DNA of 64,000 bases from Pseudomonas sp. Ant30-3 (GTDB lineage: Bacteria; Pseudomonadota; Gammaproteobacteria; Pseudomonadales; Pseudomonadaceae): contig NZ_JMCL01000010.1 of the NCBI RefSeq assembly GCF_000690905.1, forward strand, positions 62,001 through 126,000, in the 5' to 3' direction. Positions 45,808 through 54,906 of the stretch are shown here, piece by piece. Within the stretch, counting starts at the first letter, position 1, and the number at the start of each line of letters is the position of its first letter. Under the pieces are notes generated by a model. It was not told the DNA's origin. It saw nothing but the letters and a program-made list of their open reading frames with translations, and ran no database searches. The position numbers and the translations under genes are program-made.

Positions 45808-47880
45808 ATGAATAAAACGGATGAGCCAGGGGCTTCGCCCTGGCATGCGGGTGAGCGGCAGTTGCAGGAAAGCGTCGGCGTGGCGCAGCAGATGGAGCAC
45901 TTCGGGCGAAAGGTGGTACGTGACTACATGCCGGATCAACATCGCTCGTTTTACAGCCAGCTGCCTTATCTGATACTGGGTGCCGTCGATGACAAAGGCA
46001 TGCCGTGGGCGACGCTGATCGAGGGCCCGCCCGGGTTCGTCGATTCTCCCGACCCACGCACTTTGCACCTGCAGCGCCTCCCTGCAGACGGCGACCCGGT
46101 CAGAACTGCCCTGGCGAAGGGCGCCGCAGTCGGGCTGCTCGGTATCGACCTGAAGACCCGACGGCGCAATCGTATGAACGGCAACATCAGCACCGCCTCA
46201 TCTGGCGGTTTTGCCGTTTCTGTGGTGCACGCTTTTGGCAATTGTCCGCAGTACATTCAGTTGCGAAGCGTAGAACCGGTCAGCGTCGGACGTTCCTCAG
46301 CCGACGTTGCGGCGCAATGCCTGACCGAACTGGACGAGGCGGCGAAAGAGCTGATTCGCAAGGCCGATACTTTTTTTCTCGCCAGCTACGTCGACCTGGA
46401 CGGCGACCCATCGAAGCGCTCGGTAGACGTTTCGCACCGCGGTGGCAATCCGGGTTTCGTCAGAGTCCAAAGCAACGTGCTAACGATTCCCGATTTCGCC
46501 GGCAATCTGCATTTCAATACATTGGGCAACCTGTTGCTCAATCCCAGGGCCGGTTTGCTCTTTGTCGATTTCTCCACAGGTGATGTGCTTCAAGTGGCCG
46601 GCCGCACCGAGCTTGTGCTTGAGGGGCCTGAAATCGCTGCGTTCCAGGGCGCCGAGCGACTCTGGACCTTGACGGTGGAACAGGTCGTCAGAAGGCGGAG
46701 TGTGCTGGCGTTGCGCTGGGCATTCGAAGGTTTTTCGCCGAACAGTGTGATGACCGGCAGCTGGGAGAAAGCAGAAGGCCGCTTACAGGCCGATGCGCTG
46801 CGCGATCAATGGCGGCAGCTGCGCGTCACCCGCATCGTCGAAGAAAGCAGCACCATCCGCTCTTTTTATCTGGAGCCGGTCGATGGCGCGGGGATGCCGC
46901 GTTTCGAGGCAGGCCAGCATTTACCCGTACGGTTTGGCCTGGTCGAAGGGCAGGCGCCCCTTGTCAGGACTTACAGTGTGTCGAGTGCACCTTCGGACGA
47001 TTTTTTCCGGATCAGCGTCAAGCGTGACGGCCTGGTTTCGTCGCACTTGCACAACCGGATTCAGGTGGGCGATCTCATCGAAGCCCGTGCCCCTCAAGGA
47101 CGATTCACCGTGCAGGCCGATGAGCATCGGCCGTTGGTTCTGCTGGCCGCTGGCGTTGGGGTCACGCCGCTGCTGTCGATGCTGCGCGAAGTCATCTACG
47201 AAGGAGAGCGCACTCGGAGAACACGGCCGACCTGGTTCATCCAGAGCGCACGGAGCCTGGCGGACCTGGCATTCAGGGACGAACTGTTTGAACTGGCGAC
47301 CCGTGCGAAAGACAAGATTCGCGCGTTAAGACTTCTCAGTCAGCCCGAGCAGAACGCTCGCGAGGGCGAAGACTTCGAGTTGGCTGGACGTGTGGATGTC
47401 GCTCTGCTCAAAGAGCTGCTGCCATTGGACGATTATGATTTTTACCTGTGTGGCCCGGGCGCGTTCACCCAGGCTTTATACGATGGCCTGCGTCAGCTGC
47501 GCATTGGCGACGATCGCATTCACGCCGAGACGTTCGGCCCTTCGACCCTGGTGCGGTTGCGCGACCAGTTGACCCCGGCCGTCGAGCAAGTTCCGGCAGC
47601 CAGTAGCCCGGTCAAAGTGCTGTTCTCGACGTCTGCGAAAGAGGCGCGCTGGGAGCCGGGAAGCGGCAGCTTGCTGGAGTTGGCTGAAAGCAGGGGTTTG
47701 AATCCGGACTTCAGTTGCCGCGGCGGGTCGTGTGGAACCTGTCGTACGAAACTGGTCAGCGGGCAGGTGCACTATTTGAACTTACCCGCAGAAATGCCGG
47801 CGCAGGGAGAAGTCTTGATTTGTTGTGCAGTCCCGGCGCAAAGCAAGGAGGGCGATGCCCCCCTGGTGCTGGATTTGTAA
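45808..47880 (+). CDS. Fusion of PNPOx-like domain, flavin reductase and 2Fe-2S ferredoxin
   Basis: 690 residues from the ATG at 45808 (GAGGTG upstream). The N-terminal third (about 1-320) is a pyridoxamine-phosphate-oxidase-like split barrel (PWATLIEGPPGFV, SKRSVDVSHRGGNPGFVRV, GNLLLNPRAGLLFVDF). Residues about 340-590 form a ferredoxin-NADP reductase module: RTYSVSSAP for flavin, LAAGVGVTPLLSML for NAD(P), YLCGPGAF. The C-terminus is a plant-type 2Fe-2S ferredoxin with C637, C642, C645 and a cysteine at 672/673. Such fusions could be oxygenase-like or reductive detoxification enzymes with their own electron supply. Substrate unknown. It is coupled to the DJ-1 gene, 8 bp upstream. Confidence 0.88.
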   Translation: MNKTDEPGASPWHAGERQLQESVGVAQQMEHFGRKVVRDYMPDQHRSFYSQLPYLILGAVDDKGMPWATLIEGPPGFVDSPDPRTLHLQRLPADGDPVRTALAKGAAVGLLGIDLKTRRRNRMNGNISTASSGGFAVSVVHAFGNCPQYIQLRSVEPVSVGRSSADVAAQCLTELDEAAKELIRKADTFFLASYVDLDGDPSKRSVDVSHRGGNPGFVRVQSNVLTIPDFAGNLHFNTLGNLLLNPRAGLLFVDFSTGDVLQVAGRTELVLEGPEIAAFQGAERLWTLTVEQVVRRRSVLALRWAFEGFSPNSVMTGSWEKAEGRLQADALRDQWRQLRVTRIVEESSTIRSFYLEPVDGAGMPRFEAGQHLPVRFGLVEGQAPLVRTYSVSSAPSDDFFRISVKRDGLVSSHLHNRIQVGDLIEARAPQGRFTVQADEHRPLVLLAAGVGVTPLLSMLREVIYEGERTRRTRPTWFIQSARSLADLAFRDELFELATRAKDKIRALRLLSQPEQNAREGEDFELAGRVDVALLKELLPLDDYDFYLCGPGAFTQALYDGLRQLRIGDDRIHAETFGPSTLVRLRDQLTPAVEQVPAASSPVKVLFSTSAKEARWEPGSGSLLELAESRGLNPDFSCRGGSCGTCRTKLVSGQVHYLNLPAEMPAQGEVLICCAVPAQSKEGDAPLVLDL

Positions 47881-47895
47881 CACGTGTCTCTATCG

Positions 47896-47919
47896 CTCAT
47901 CCCGCATTCGCGGGGTGAG
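47896..47919. terminator. Hairpin between the fusion gene and cynT
   Basis: CTCATCCCGC-attc-GCGGGGTGAG forms a 10-bp stem with one G-T wobble, between convergent stops at 47880 and 47955. No T-run, so confidence is modest. Confidence 0.4.
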
Positions 47920-47954
47920 TGCTTGAGCAAACCTCCTTTCTCGTCTGGATGCTT

Positions 47955-48617
47955 TCAGGCAGCAACTTCTTCCAGACGGGCATGCACTGCGCAGGTCCCG
48001 GGGTGCTGTGCCAATGATTTGAAGCTGCGATGGTCGGCGTCGAGTGCGTCGACTGAACCGGTTTCGATGTCGTACACCCAGCCATGCAAATTCAGCAGGC
48101 CTTTTTCCTGAGCCAGGCGTACGCTTGGATGGGTCTGGATGTTGGCCAATTGGGCGATGACATTTTCCCGAACCATCGAGCTGACCTTCGCCGCGTCATT
48201 GGCATGGGCGCGGGATTCATTGATGACTTTTGCCGACTCGGCGTGTTGCAACCAACCGGCAACAGCAGGCAGGTGAGCCATGCACGTGCACTTGGCCACG
48301 GCGGTCATTGCACCGCAATCGGAATGGCCGCAGATGACAATATCCGTGACCCCCAGCACCGCCACGGCGTATTCGACCGTTGCCGACACGCCGCCGGGAT
48401 GGGGGCTGTAGGACGGCACGATGTTGCCGGCGTTACGGATCACGAACAGCTCGCCTGGCTCTTGTTGCGTCAATAATTCCGGGACTACGCGGCTATCGGA
48501 ACAGGTGATGAACAATGTGCCTGGATGCTGCGTGGTGGCCAGATGTTTAAACAGGTCAGTGCGTTGTGGAAAGGCTTCTTTCTGAAACTTGAGTAAACCT
48601 TCGATCAGCGATTTCAT
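47955..48617 (-). CDS. cynT: Beta-carbonic anhydrase CynT
   Basis: 220 residues from the ATG at 48617. Zinc and active-site residues are all visible: CSDSR (C39, D41, R43) and GHSDCGAM (H98, C101). It hydrates the CO2 made by cyanase, preventing bicarbonate loss (established for the cyn operon). Length and motifs fit CynT/Can-type beta enzymes. It is last in a minus-strand cluster with cynS and a DUF2790 gene. Confidence 0.92.
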   Translation of the reverse strand: MKSLIEGLLKFQKEAFPQRTDLFKHLATTQHPGTLFITCSDSRVVPELLTQQEPGELFVIRNAGNIVPSYSPHPGGVSATVEYAVAVLGVTDIVICGHSDCGAMTAVAKCTCMAHLPAVAGWLQHAESAKVINESRAHANDAAKVSSMVRENVIAQLANIQTHPSVRLAQEKGLLNLHGWVYDIETGSVDALDADHRSFKSLAQHPGTCAVHARLEEVAA

Positions 48618-48656
48618 GGTGTGTGCCTCTGTCTGAGAGTTGAATTCAACGTGCAA

Positions 48657-48905
48657 TCAATTGCTGCAGCCGCGACCGATGACGCTGTATTCAAGGACCC
48701 GGGTGTCGCCGTGGGAATCCTTGTAGGTCATCTGCACGGGCACCGGGCCGCAGACGTCTGCTGCCGGGGTTATGTCGATGACTTTGGCGATGTCCAGGTG
48801 CATGCCATACACATAGGGCGTGGCTTGCGGGGCGGCCGAAGCTTCTTGTGCATAGGCCGACAGCGAAGCGGTCAGGGACAGGGCGAGTAACAGAATTTTT
48901 TTCAT
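48657..48905 (-). CDS. DUF2790 small exported protein
   Basis: 82 residues from the ATG at 48905, with a signal peptide (MKKILLLALSLTASLSAYAQ) and the DUF2790 core YVYGMHLDIAKVIDITPAAD...VCGPVPVQMTYKD...GDTRVLEYSVIGRGCSN, containing two conserved cysteines that may form a disulfide. The family is Pseudomonas-specific, of unknown function, and often copper- or stress-responsive. It lies between cynS and cynT on the same strand with gaps of 102 and 39 bp, so it may be part of the cyanate operon. Confidence 0.88.
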   Translation of the reverse strand: MKKILLLALSLTASLSAYAQEASAAPQATPYVYGMHLDIAKVIDITPAADVCGPVPVQMTYKDSHGDTRVLEYSVIGRGCSN

Positions 48906-49007
48906 GACGAATCCTCCAGGCAAATTGGGTGAACAGGTGAAGTCGATAAAGTGGGTTGAAGCAGGCCCGCTGAAGTGGCGGGCCGAATGACAGTTGCGGT
49001 CGCAATC

Positions 49008-49475
49008 CTAGAAAGGACGCAGTGGCAGGAACTTGCCGTCCAGCGTGATCACGGCGCGGTGACCACCTTCTGGATCCTCGACTTTTTTCATGTCGAGCTT
49101 GAAATTGATTGCGCTGATGATGCCGTCGCCGAACTGCTCGTGAATCAGGGCTTTCAACGTGGTGCCATAGATCTGGATCATTTCGTGGAAGCGGTAGATG
49201 GTCGGGTCGGTAGGAACACCCGACAAGCTCCCACGCAGGGGAATGATCTGCAGACGGGCGACCGAATCGGCGTCCAGATCCAGTTTTTCGCCGATCACTT
49301 TGGCGGCATTTTCCGGGAGTGGGTGCTGGCCAAGCAGGGCAGCGGTCACGTAAGCAAGACTAAGACCGGTGCCTTGAGCCACGTCTTCGAATGAAAGATT
49401 TTTGCGGGCTTTGGCGTCGAGAATTTTGGCGGTCAATGCGAGGCTGGTGTCGTTGTAAGCGTGGGACTGCTGCAT
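49008..49475 (-). CDS. cynS: Cyanate hydratase (cyanase)
   Basis: 155 residues from the ATG at 49475. An N-terminal HTH-like helical domain is followed by the catalytic domain; the active-site residues Arg96, Glu99 and Ser122 of the E. coli enzyme appear here as R95 (YRFHEMI), E98 and S121 (GIISAINF). It converts cyanate and bicarbonate to ammonia and CO2. The final residues [14 protein letters not shown] are the family's C-terminus. It is the first gene of the cynS-DUF2790-cynT cluster, and its regulator cynR is not adjacent. Confidence 0.95.
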   Translation of the reverse strand: MQQSHAYNDTSLALTAKILDAKARKNLSFEDVAQGTGLSLAYVTAALLGQHPLPENAAKVIGEKLDLDADSVARLQIIPLRGSLSGVPTDPTIYRFHEMIQIYGTTLKALIHEQFGDGIISAINFKLDMKKVEDPEGGHRAVITLDGKFLPLRPF

Positions 49476-49641
49476 GGTGTTGCTCCTTTCGGATGCTTGG
49501 GGTAACGGGGTTGGGAAACGCTTGTTGCTTGGTGTGGACCCATGTTCTGCCGCTTGCTCGATAGCGTCCAAGACCGATATGCAATGCTTCGCATAAGCCC
49601 TTCCTATAGATCGGGGCAGTGGCTGAATAGCGGGGCGCAGG

Positions 49642-49669
49642 CAAAAAGAAGCCCGCGCTTGGCGGGCTT
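49642..49669 (-). terminator. Intrinsic terminator of the LysE-family gene
   Basis: AAGCCCGC (49649-49656) and GCGGGCTT (49662-49669) form an 8-bp stem with a 5-nt loop; on the minus strand it is followed by CTTTTTGC. It lies 93 bp after the LysE-family stop and also insulates cynS from upstream transcription. Confidence 0.8.
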
Positions 49670-49761
49670 GGTGGCGACGGGAGCAGTTGTCAGCGGGAGG
49701 GTGATGCAGTCGGTGGCCTGTGATGCTTATCAGTTAGTCGACAGCAACGTTTCGCTGCGTG

Positions 49762-50391
49762 TCAGGCTTGCTGGACGAACGCCAATCGCACCGCAAATCC
49801 AATCAGAAGTGTGCCGAACAACCAGTGTTGTACTCGTTGCGCGGTGATGCTTCGCTCCAGCCAGCGACCCACCCAGGCACTGGCGGTTGCGTAGACGCTA
49901 TCGAACGCGAGCCCTGTGATCACAAGAATCAACCCGAGCACAGCAAACTGCTCCGAAACCGACGATCGGGTTGGATCAATGAATTGAGGAAGTAGCACGG
50001 AGCAAAAGAGCAGCGCCTTCGGGTTCAGCAAATTGGTGAGCAGCCCGCGTCGGAACGCCGCTCCCAGGGTGTGTGTTGGGGGGCTGTTCTCGGCAATGGC
50101 GGGAGCGCTCACTCCGCTCGTTTTGAACATCTGCAGCCCGATCCAGAGCAGATAGGCCGCTCCCGCATATTTCACGATATCAAACGTCCAGGGCAGAACC
50201 TTGAACAGCGTGGCCAATCCCATCGCAGCCAATGCCACATGGCAGGCTCGCGCCAGCGCAAGACCCAATGCTGTCGCGAGCGCTGCGGTTCTGCCTTGTT
50301 TCGCACCGGTTTGAAGCAGCAGGATCATGTCTGGGCCGGGCATCAAGAGAACCATTGAGATAGCCAGAAGGTACAGCGCTGTGTCTTCCAT
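49762..50391 (-). CDS. LysE/RhtB family amino-acid exporter
   Basis: 209 residues with five to six transmembrane helices. The family motif is MVLLMPGPDMILLLQTGAKQ; GLLTNLLNPKALLFCSVLLP gives the second signature. It probably exports an amino acid or a homoserine-lactone-like compound; the exact substrate is not readable. It has its own terminator and is upstream of cynS on the same strand, but with a 286-bp gap and terminator between. Confidence 0.92.
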   Translation of the reverse strand: MEDTALYLLAISMVLLMPGPDMILLLQTGAKQGRTAALATALGLALARACHVALAAMGLATLFKVLPWTFDIVKYAGAAYLLWIGLQMFKTSGVSAPAIAENSPPTHTLGAAFRRGLLTNLLNPKALLFCSVLLPQFIDPTRSSVSEQFAVLGLILVITGLAFDSVYATASAWVGRWLERSITAQRVQHWLFGTLLIGFAVRLAFVQQA

Positions 50392-50567
50392 ATTCGCGGT
50401 GCTCGACAGGAGATGAGGAAGACAATTCTAGAGCCGAGGGGCGGGGCAGGTGGTTGCGTATTAAACTCTTGAGGGCCGTCTTATTGGCTGATCCTGCTCT
50501 TTATCAGGCTTGATTAGGACGTGTATGCCAACCGAGCATTGCACGCATCAGCCCGGGTGTCACAACC

Positions 50568-51491
50568 TCAACGGGCCGCGTTGAAACGATCACCCAGTGT
50601 TTCCCGGAAATGCTCCAGCAGAAACTCTATGAACACGCGGGTTTTAGCCGGCAGTACCTTGCGCGCAGAGTAGTACAAGGACACTGAACCCAGATCAACG
50701 TACCAATCCGGCAGCAGCCGAATCAGTTCACCGCGCTGTAATCCGGACCACGCTCGCTCCAAGGGTACCAACGCCACGCCCAGCCCCATCAGCGCGCACG
50801 CGTTCAAGGCTTCCGGGTCGTTCATGATGGCTGTGGGTTTGAGGCTCAGATCAAAGGTATCGCCACCGGCATTGCGCAATGTCCAGGTGCGTAATCTGTT
50901 GGTGTCGGTGGAGCGCGTGACGATGCCGTCCTGGCCCTGAAGATCCGCTGGCACAAGCGGCAGCGGCTTGCCCTTTAGCCAATCCGGGGCCGCTACAGCG
51001 ACCAGGTGAAGTTTGGCCAACTCTCGCGCAACGACGCCCGGGCTCAATTCCATACCGCCGCCAATCGCAACGTCGAACCCTTCCCCGATCAAATCCACGC
51101 GTCGGATTTCAAGGTGCCAGTCCGGCACCACCGCAGGGTAACGTTGCTTGAAAACCTTGAGCAGGGGCAACACGTAATCGTAGGCGAACGAAGGCGCCAT
51201 GTTGACCCGCAGTCGCCCGGCCGGCACATCCCGCGCGTCGCCCAGTTGCGTCATGGCGCCCTGGATGGTTTCGACACTGCTCGCCACTTGTTCATACAGC
51301 GCCTCACCGGCCTCGGTGAGGGAAAGGCTGCGCGTGCTGCGCTGGAACAATCGGGTGCCTAACCTGGTTTCCAGACGCGCGATGTTTTTACTCACGGCTG
51401 CGGCGGAAATACCCATCCGTCGAGCGGCTTCGGAAAAACTGCGGGCTTCAGCGGCTCGCACAAATGATTCCAGGTTGCCCAGATTGTCCAC
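50568..51491 (-). CDS. LysR family regulator
   Basis: 307 residues from the GTG at 51491, chosen because GGAG lies 6 nt upstream; a TTG four codons earlier overlaps that site. The HTH is GNLESFVRAAEARSFSEAAR and AAVSKNIARLETRLG. The substrate domain has GFDVAIGGG and a typical late KTRVFIEFLLEHF. It belongs to the group that usually regulates a divergent oxidoreductase; the NmrA-like gene at 51609 is divergent, with 117 bp between starts. Confidence 0.88.
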   Translation of the reverse strand: MDNLGNLESFVRAAEARSFSEAARRMGISAAAVSKNIARLETRLGTRLFQRSTRSLSLTEAGEALYEQVASSVETIQGAMTQLGDARDVPAGRLRVNMAPSFAYDYVLPLLKVFKQRYPAVVPDWHLEIRRVDLIGEGFDVAIGGGMELSPGVVARELAKLHLVAVAAPDWLKGKPLPLVPADLQGQDGIVTRSTDTNRLRTWTLRNAGGDTFDLSLKPTAIMNDPEALNACALMGLGVALVPLERAWSGLQRGELIRLLPDWYVDLGSVSLYYSARKVLPAKTRVFIEFLLEHFRETLGDRFNAAR

Positions 51492-51608
51492 GCGGGTCTC
51501 CAACTTTTGGTTGAAGCTGATTCTACCTATTCGTGACTAATTGGATGCGGCCGTTGAGCCCATAGTGGCGTCGATTGAATTTCATTGATCAGACCAGGGC
51601 AGAATCTC

Positions 51609-52478
51609 ATGGGCAAAATGTTGATCACCGGCGCGTCCGGCCAGTTGGGCAGTGCGGTTGTACGATCGCTTGTGGCGAAAGTACCTGCGGCGGACGTAGT
51701 GGGGATGGTGCGAGATAAGAGCAAAGCGCAGGCGCTGGTGGATGTGGGCGTAGAAGTGCGCGAAGGCGATTACCTCAACGTCCAGTCCCTGGTCAGTGCC
51801 TTTGCCGGGGTGGAAAAAATCTACCTGGTGTCGGCCGTCGCTTTCAGCGATCGTGTGACGCAGCACAAAAACGTTTTTGAGGCCGCGCGTCTGGCCGGTG
51901 TCCGGCATGTGATCTACACCAGCATCCAGCGGATCAGCGATGACTTTTGCCCCATTGATGGGGTGACGGCCAGCGACCTCGAAACCGAGGCGCTGTTGAA
52001 ATCATCCGGGCTGGATTACACCATCGTCCGCCATCCGCTGTATGCCGACGGGCTCTCGCTGTTTATCGGCGACACTGCAGCGCAGGAGGGCTTCAGCGCC
52101 CCTGCCGGTCAGGGGCGGGTGCCGCTGACGAACGTCGAGGAACTCGCGGAAGGCGGCGCTGTGCTGCTCAGCCAGTCGGGTCACGAAGGCCGCGTTTATC
52201 TGCTGAACAGTGGGCAAGCCTGGTCATTTGTCGACATCGCCGCCGCACTCTCGCGAATCACCGGAAAAGCCATCGGCTATCAGCCGATTTCGAACGAAGC
52301 CTTCGTTGCCGCCCGGGAAGCTGAAGGCTGGCCTGCGCATGTCGCAAGTTTCATTGGCGGCTGGTTCAACGCCATCGAGAAAGGTGCATTCGATCAAACC
52401 AGCCGTACCTTGGAGGAGCTCATAGGCCGCAAGCCCAAAGACCTTGAAGCCATCCTCCGGGACGCGTTCAAGCTCTGA
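51609..52478 (+). CDS. NmrA/QOR2-like NAD(P)-binding protein
   Basis: 289 residues from the ATG at 51609. The Rossmann start is MLITGASGQLGSAVVRSL, the core strands include YLVSAVAFSDRVTQHKNV and VRHVIYTS, and RHPLYADGL fits the atypical SDR family of QorB-like quinone reductases and NmrA proteins. No classical YxxxK is visible, as is usual for this group. It is divergent from a LysR regulator and probably controlled by it. Substrate unknown; quinone reduction is the default guess. Confidence 0.87.
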   Translation: MGKMLITGASGQLGSAVVRSLVAKVPAADVVGMVRDKSKAQALVDVGVEVREGDYLNVQSLVSAFAGVEKIYLVSAVAFSDRVTQHKNVFEAARLAGVRHVIYTSIQRISDDFCPIDGVTASDLETEALLKSSGLDYTIVRHPLYADGLSLFIGDTAAQEGFSAPAGQGRVPLTNVEELAEGGAVLLSQSGHEGRVYLLNSGQAWSFVDIAAALSRITGKAIGYQPISNEAFVAAREAEGWPAHVASFIGGWFNAIEKGAFDQTSRTLEELIGRKPKDLEAILRDAFKL

Positions 52479-52531
52479 GGGGTGACTGCAGGTCGACCAA
52501 GGAAGGTCGCTGCCGCCGAAACAACCCGCGC

Positions 52532-53038
52532 TTAATTCGCAACCGTCTCGCGGACAACGTCGATGAACGCCCGAAGTCCTGCCGGCGTATGACGGTTGGC
52601 CGGATAGTAAAGGCGCAGGCCCGGATACGCAGGTGTCCAATCCTCCAGCACGCGGATCAGACTGCCTGAGGCAATATGCGCAGCAGCGGCGAAATCGTTG
52701 GTCCAGGCCAGTCCGGCGCCTTGCAGCGCGGCCTCCAGCATCAGGTGATGGCTGTCGAGCGTCAGCGATCCACTGACATCGACCGATTGTTGCTCACCAC
52801 GCTTCTCGAATTCCCACTTGTAGATCGCACCGCTGGGGAAGCGCACACGGATGCAATTGTGCGCGAGAAGATCGGCCGGCACTTTTGGTTTTTTGCAGCC
52901 CGCAAAGTACTGGGGAGAGCCGACCACCGCGAACCTCAGTGGAGGGGTGATCGCAATGGCGATCATGTCCTGCGGCACGCTTTCCGCCAACCGTATGCCC
53001 GCATCGAATCCGCCAGCAACGATGTCCACCACGGCCAG
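52532..53038 (-). pseudogene. LysR regulator remnant (substrate-binding domain only)
   Basis: The reading frame encodes only the C-terminal effector domain of a LysR protein: VDIVAGGFDAGIRLAESVPQ, DMIAIAITPPLRFAVVGSP, YKWEFEKRGE and IRVLEDWTPAYPGLRLYYP. This aligns closely with the C-terminal half of the intact LysR at 62495 (DIVADRFDAGVRFSDTVAQD, WEFERQGKK, VRVLEDWCEPFSGFHLYYPS). The DNA-binding domain is absent: upstream the sequence turns without a gap into an oprB fragment at about 53024-53038. It is therefore a recombination remnant. Confidence 0.8.
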
Positions 53039-53450
53039 ATACTTCTTCATCGTTGCCGATGCGTTTTACGTCCGAACTGTCGTAGTAATAGCCAACTTTA
53101 TATTCGCCGGGCAAGTCACCCGCGTGCTTGTAAACCAGTTCGATGGGTACCACGGTTCCGGTCGTGTGCTTGGGGCCTAAGTGCCAGGCGCGACTGGAAT
53201 TGCCGTTGCTCTCAGGGTCGACATTAAATGCAGCCACGCGCAGCTGCCACGAAGACGAGAGGTCGTACTTCACCCGCACGCCCAAGTGGGCGTTGGGATA
53301 GTTGGTCCAGCCACTTCCGCCGGACATGTTCACCGGATGTCCGCAGAAACCCGCGTTCATGAAGTTGCAGAGGATGCCACTGTCCAGGCCACCCAGGTCG
53401 TTGCCCATGGCCAAGCTGCGCCAGGGGAGCCGCTTTGCGTAGGGATGTCG
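53030..53450 (-). pseudogene. OprB carbohydrate porin remnant (internal fragment)
   Basis: In the frame opening near 53414 the product reads AMGNDLGGLDSGILCNFMNA, GFCGHPVNMSGGSGWTNYPN, AHLGVRVKYDLSSSWQLRVA, AFNVDPESNGN..., ELVYKHAGDLPGEYKVGYYY and DSSDVKRIGNDEEVSGR, an OprB-type porin segment as I recall the family. The signal peptide, N-terminal strands and everything after VSGR are missing. The 3' end joins the LysR fragment at about 53024-53038; the 5' edge is unclear (about 53450). Both fragments read on the minus strand. Confidence 0.75.
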
Positions 53451-53784
53451 GCTGGGCCTCGGCGCCCGCTTATAGAATTAGATTAGCCGCCGTACAGACG
53501 TGACCAGGACGAGGCAAATACGCCCAGTTGTTCTCAGGGGCTCATATGCCCGGGGTGGGTTGGTCGGTTCGCCGGCATGGCTGATAGCGGTCAGGCCAAG
53601 ATCGTTGGATCACTGCCAACTGAGTCATCAGAGATGAAAAAATTCAATCTCTTGAAGTCATTGCGAAGCCGCACAGGCCTGCGAACTACACCACGTTGAT
53701 GGTGAAACTGTCCGCAGAACCTGCCAGCAGCAATCTTTGAATAGGTAAAAAGTGCCGCCAAAAACGCGGCAACTTTCGGGTCGC
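53451..53784. other. Gene-free region between the oprB remnant and xenA
   Basis: 334 bp without a credible gene. It holds the xenA terminator at 53746-53771. The left part, up to about 53640, matches nothing recognised and may be the outer edge of the recombination scar. Confidence 0.5.
53746..53771 (-). terminator. Intrinsic terminator of xenA
   Basis: TGCCGC (53753-53758) and GCGGCA (53766-53771) form a 6-bp stem with a 7-nt loop, 14 bp after the xenA stop; on the minus strand the stem is followed by CTTTTTACC. A good match to a Rho-independent terminator. Confidence 0.75.
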
Positions 53785-54876
53785 TTATCTGTATCGCTCA
53801 AGCCAATGAGCGTAGGGCGCAGGGAGCGTCCAGGATGCGTTTTCCACGCCCAGTTCTTTGGCTGCAAAATACGGCCAGTGCGGATCAGCCAGGTGGGCTC
53901 GTCCAACAGACACCAGATCAAGCTGACCCAATTCAATTGAAGATTGCGCAAGTTGTGGCGTTCCAAAACCCCAAGCAGATGTTACTGGCAGCCCAGTTTC
54001 ACGGCGGACGCGCTCAGCGATTGGGCCCAAGAAAGCGGGGCCCCAAGGAATATTGGTTTCCGGGATAGTGAACCCGACACTGACGCTCAAAAGATCCAGG
54101 CCACCGCTTTTGAAGCCCCTCGCCAATTCGATCGACTCGGTTAGCGTTTGCTCATCGCGCCCGTCATATTCGATGACACCAAAACGAGCAGTGAGTGGCA
54201 AATTTTCTGGCCATACTTCGCGAACAGCTGCCAAGGTCTCCAGCAGGAACCGGCTGCGGTTCTCGAAGCTTCCGCCGTATGCATCGGTACGCTGGTTGGA
54301 ATGCTCGGAGAAAAAACTTTGACCCAGATACCCGTGCGCAAAGTGCAGCTCGATCCATTCAAACCCCGCTTCGCGGGCCCGGCGCGCAGCGTCAACAAAG
54401 TCCTGACGAACCCGTGCAATGTCGTCCAGGGTCATTTCTTCGGGAACCTTCGGCAGATTGGCGCCGAATGCGATTGGGGAGGGGCCGATGGTCTTCCACC
54501 CGTTGGGGTTGCCGTCAGCGATGTGATCATCACCTTCCCAAGGACGGTTAGCGCTGGCCTTTCGACCCGCGTGAGCAATCTGAATACCAGGCACGGAGCC
54601 AGCAGCCTTGATCGCTTTGACTACGGGCACAAAAGCCTGCGCGTGGGCATCGCTCCAGATACCGGCGCATCCAGGTGTGATGCGTCCCTCAGGAGAGACA
54701 GCTGTTGCCTCAACTACAACCAGGCCGGCGCCGCCTCGTGCCATACCTGCCAAGTGCACAAGGTGCCAGTCATTGACCATGCCGTCATCAGCCATGTACT
54801 GACACATTGGCGGAATAGCGATCCGGTTTTTTAAGGTGACGTCCTTCAGAGTGAATGGTTCGAATAGTGCTGACAT
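53785..54876 (-). CDS. xenA: Old yellow enzyme family NADPH:flavin oxidoreductase (XenA)
   Basis: 363 residues, the same length as P. putida XenA as recalled. The FMN-site Cys25 (IPPMCQYMAD), the substrate-binding pair H178 and H181 (ELHFAHGYL) and Y183 all sit at XenA numbering. The C-terminal VSVGRAHLADPHWPYFAAKE is typical of YqjM/XenA-type enzymes. It reduces activated alkenes, nitro-esters and cyclic enones with NADPH. The ATG at 54876 has a good GAGGAA site; the frame extending to 55185 is antisense to the ArsR gene. It is divergent from an ArsR-type regulator. Confidence 0.92.
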   Translation of the reverse strand: MSALFEPFTLKDVTLKNRIAIPPMCQYMADDGMVNDWHLVHLAGMARGGAGLVVVEATAVSPEGRITPGCAGIWSDAHAQAFVPVVKAIKAAGSVPGIQIAHAGRKASANRPWEGDDHIADGNPNGWKTIGPSPIAFGANLPKVPEEMTLDDIARVRQDFVDAARRAREAGFEWIELHFAHGYLGQSFFSEHSNQRTDAYGGSFENRSRFLLETLAAVREVWPENLPLTARFGVIEYDGRDEQTLTESIELARGFKSGGLDLLSVSVGFTIPETNIPWGPAFLGPIAERVRRETGLPVTSAWGFGTPQLAQSSIELGQLDLVSVGRAHLADPHWPYFAAKELGVENASWTLPAPYAHWLERYR

Positions 54877-54906
54877 CGGGAGGTTCCTCGTGGTTTGATT
54901 CGCTTG

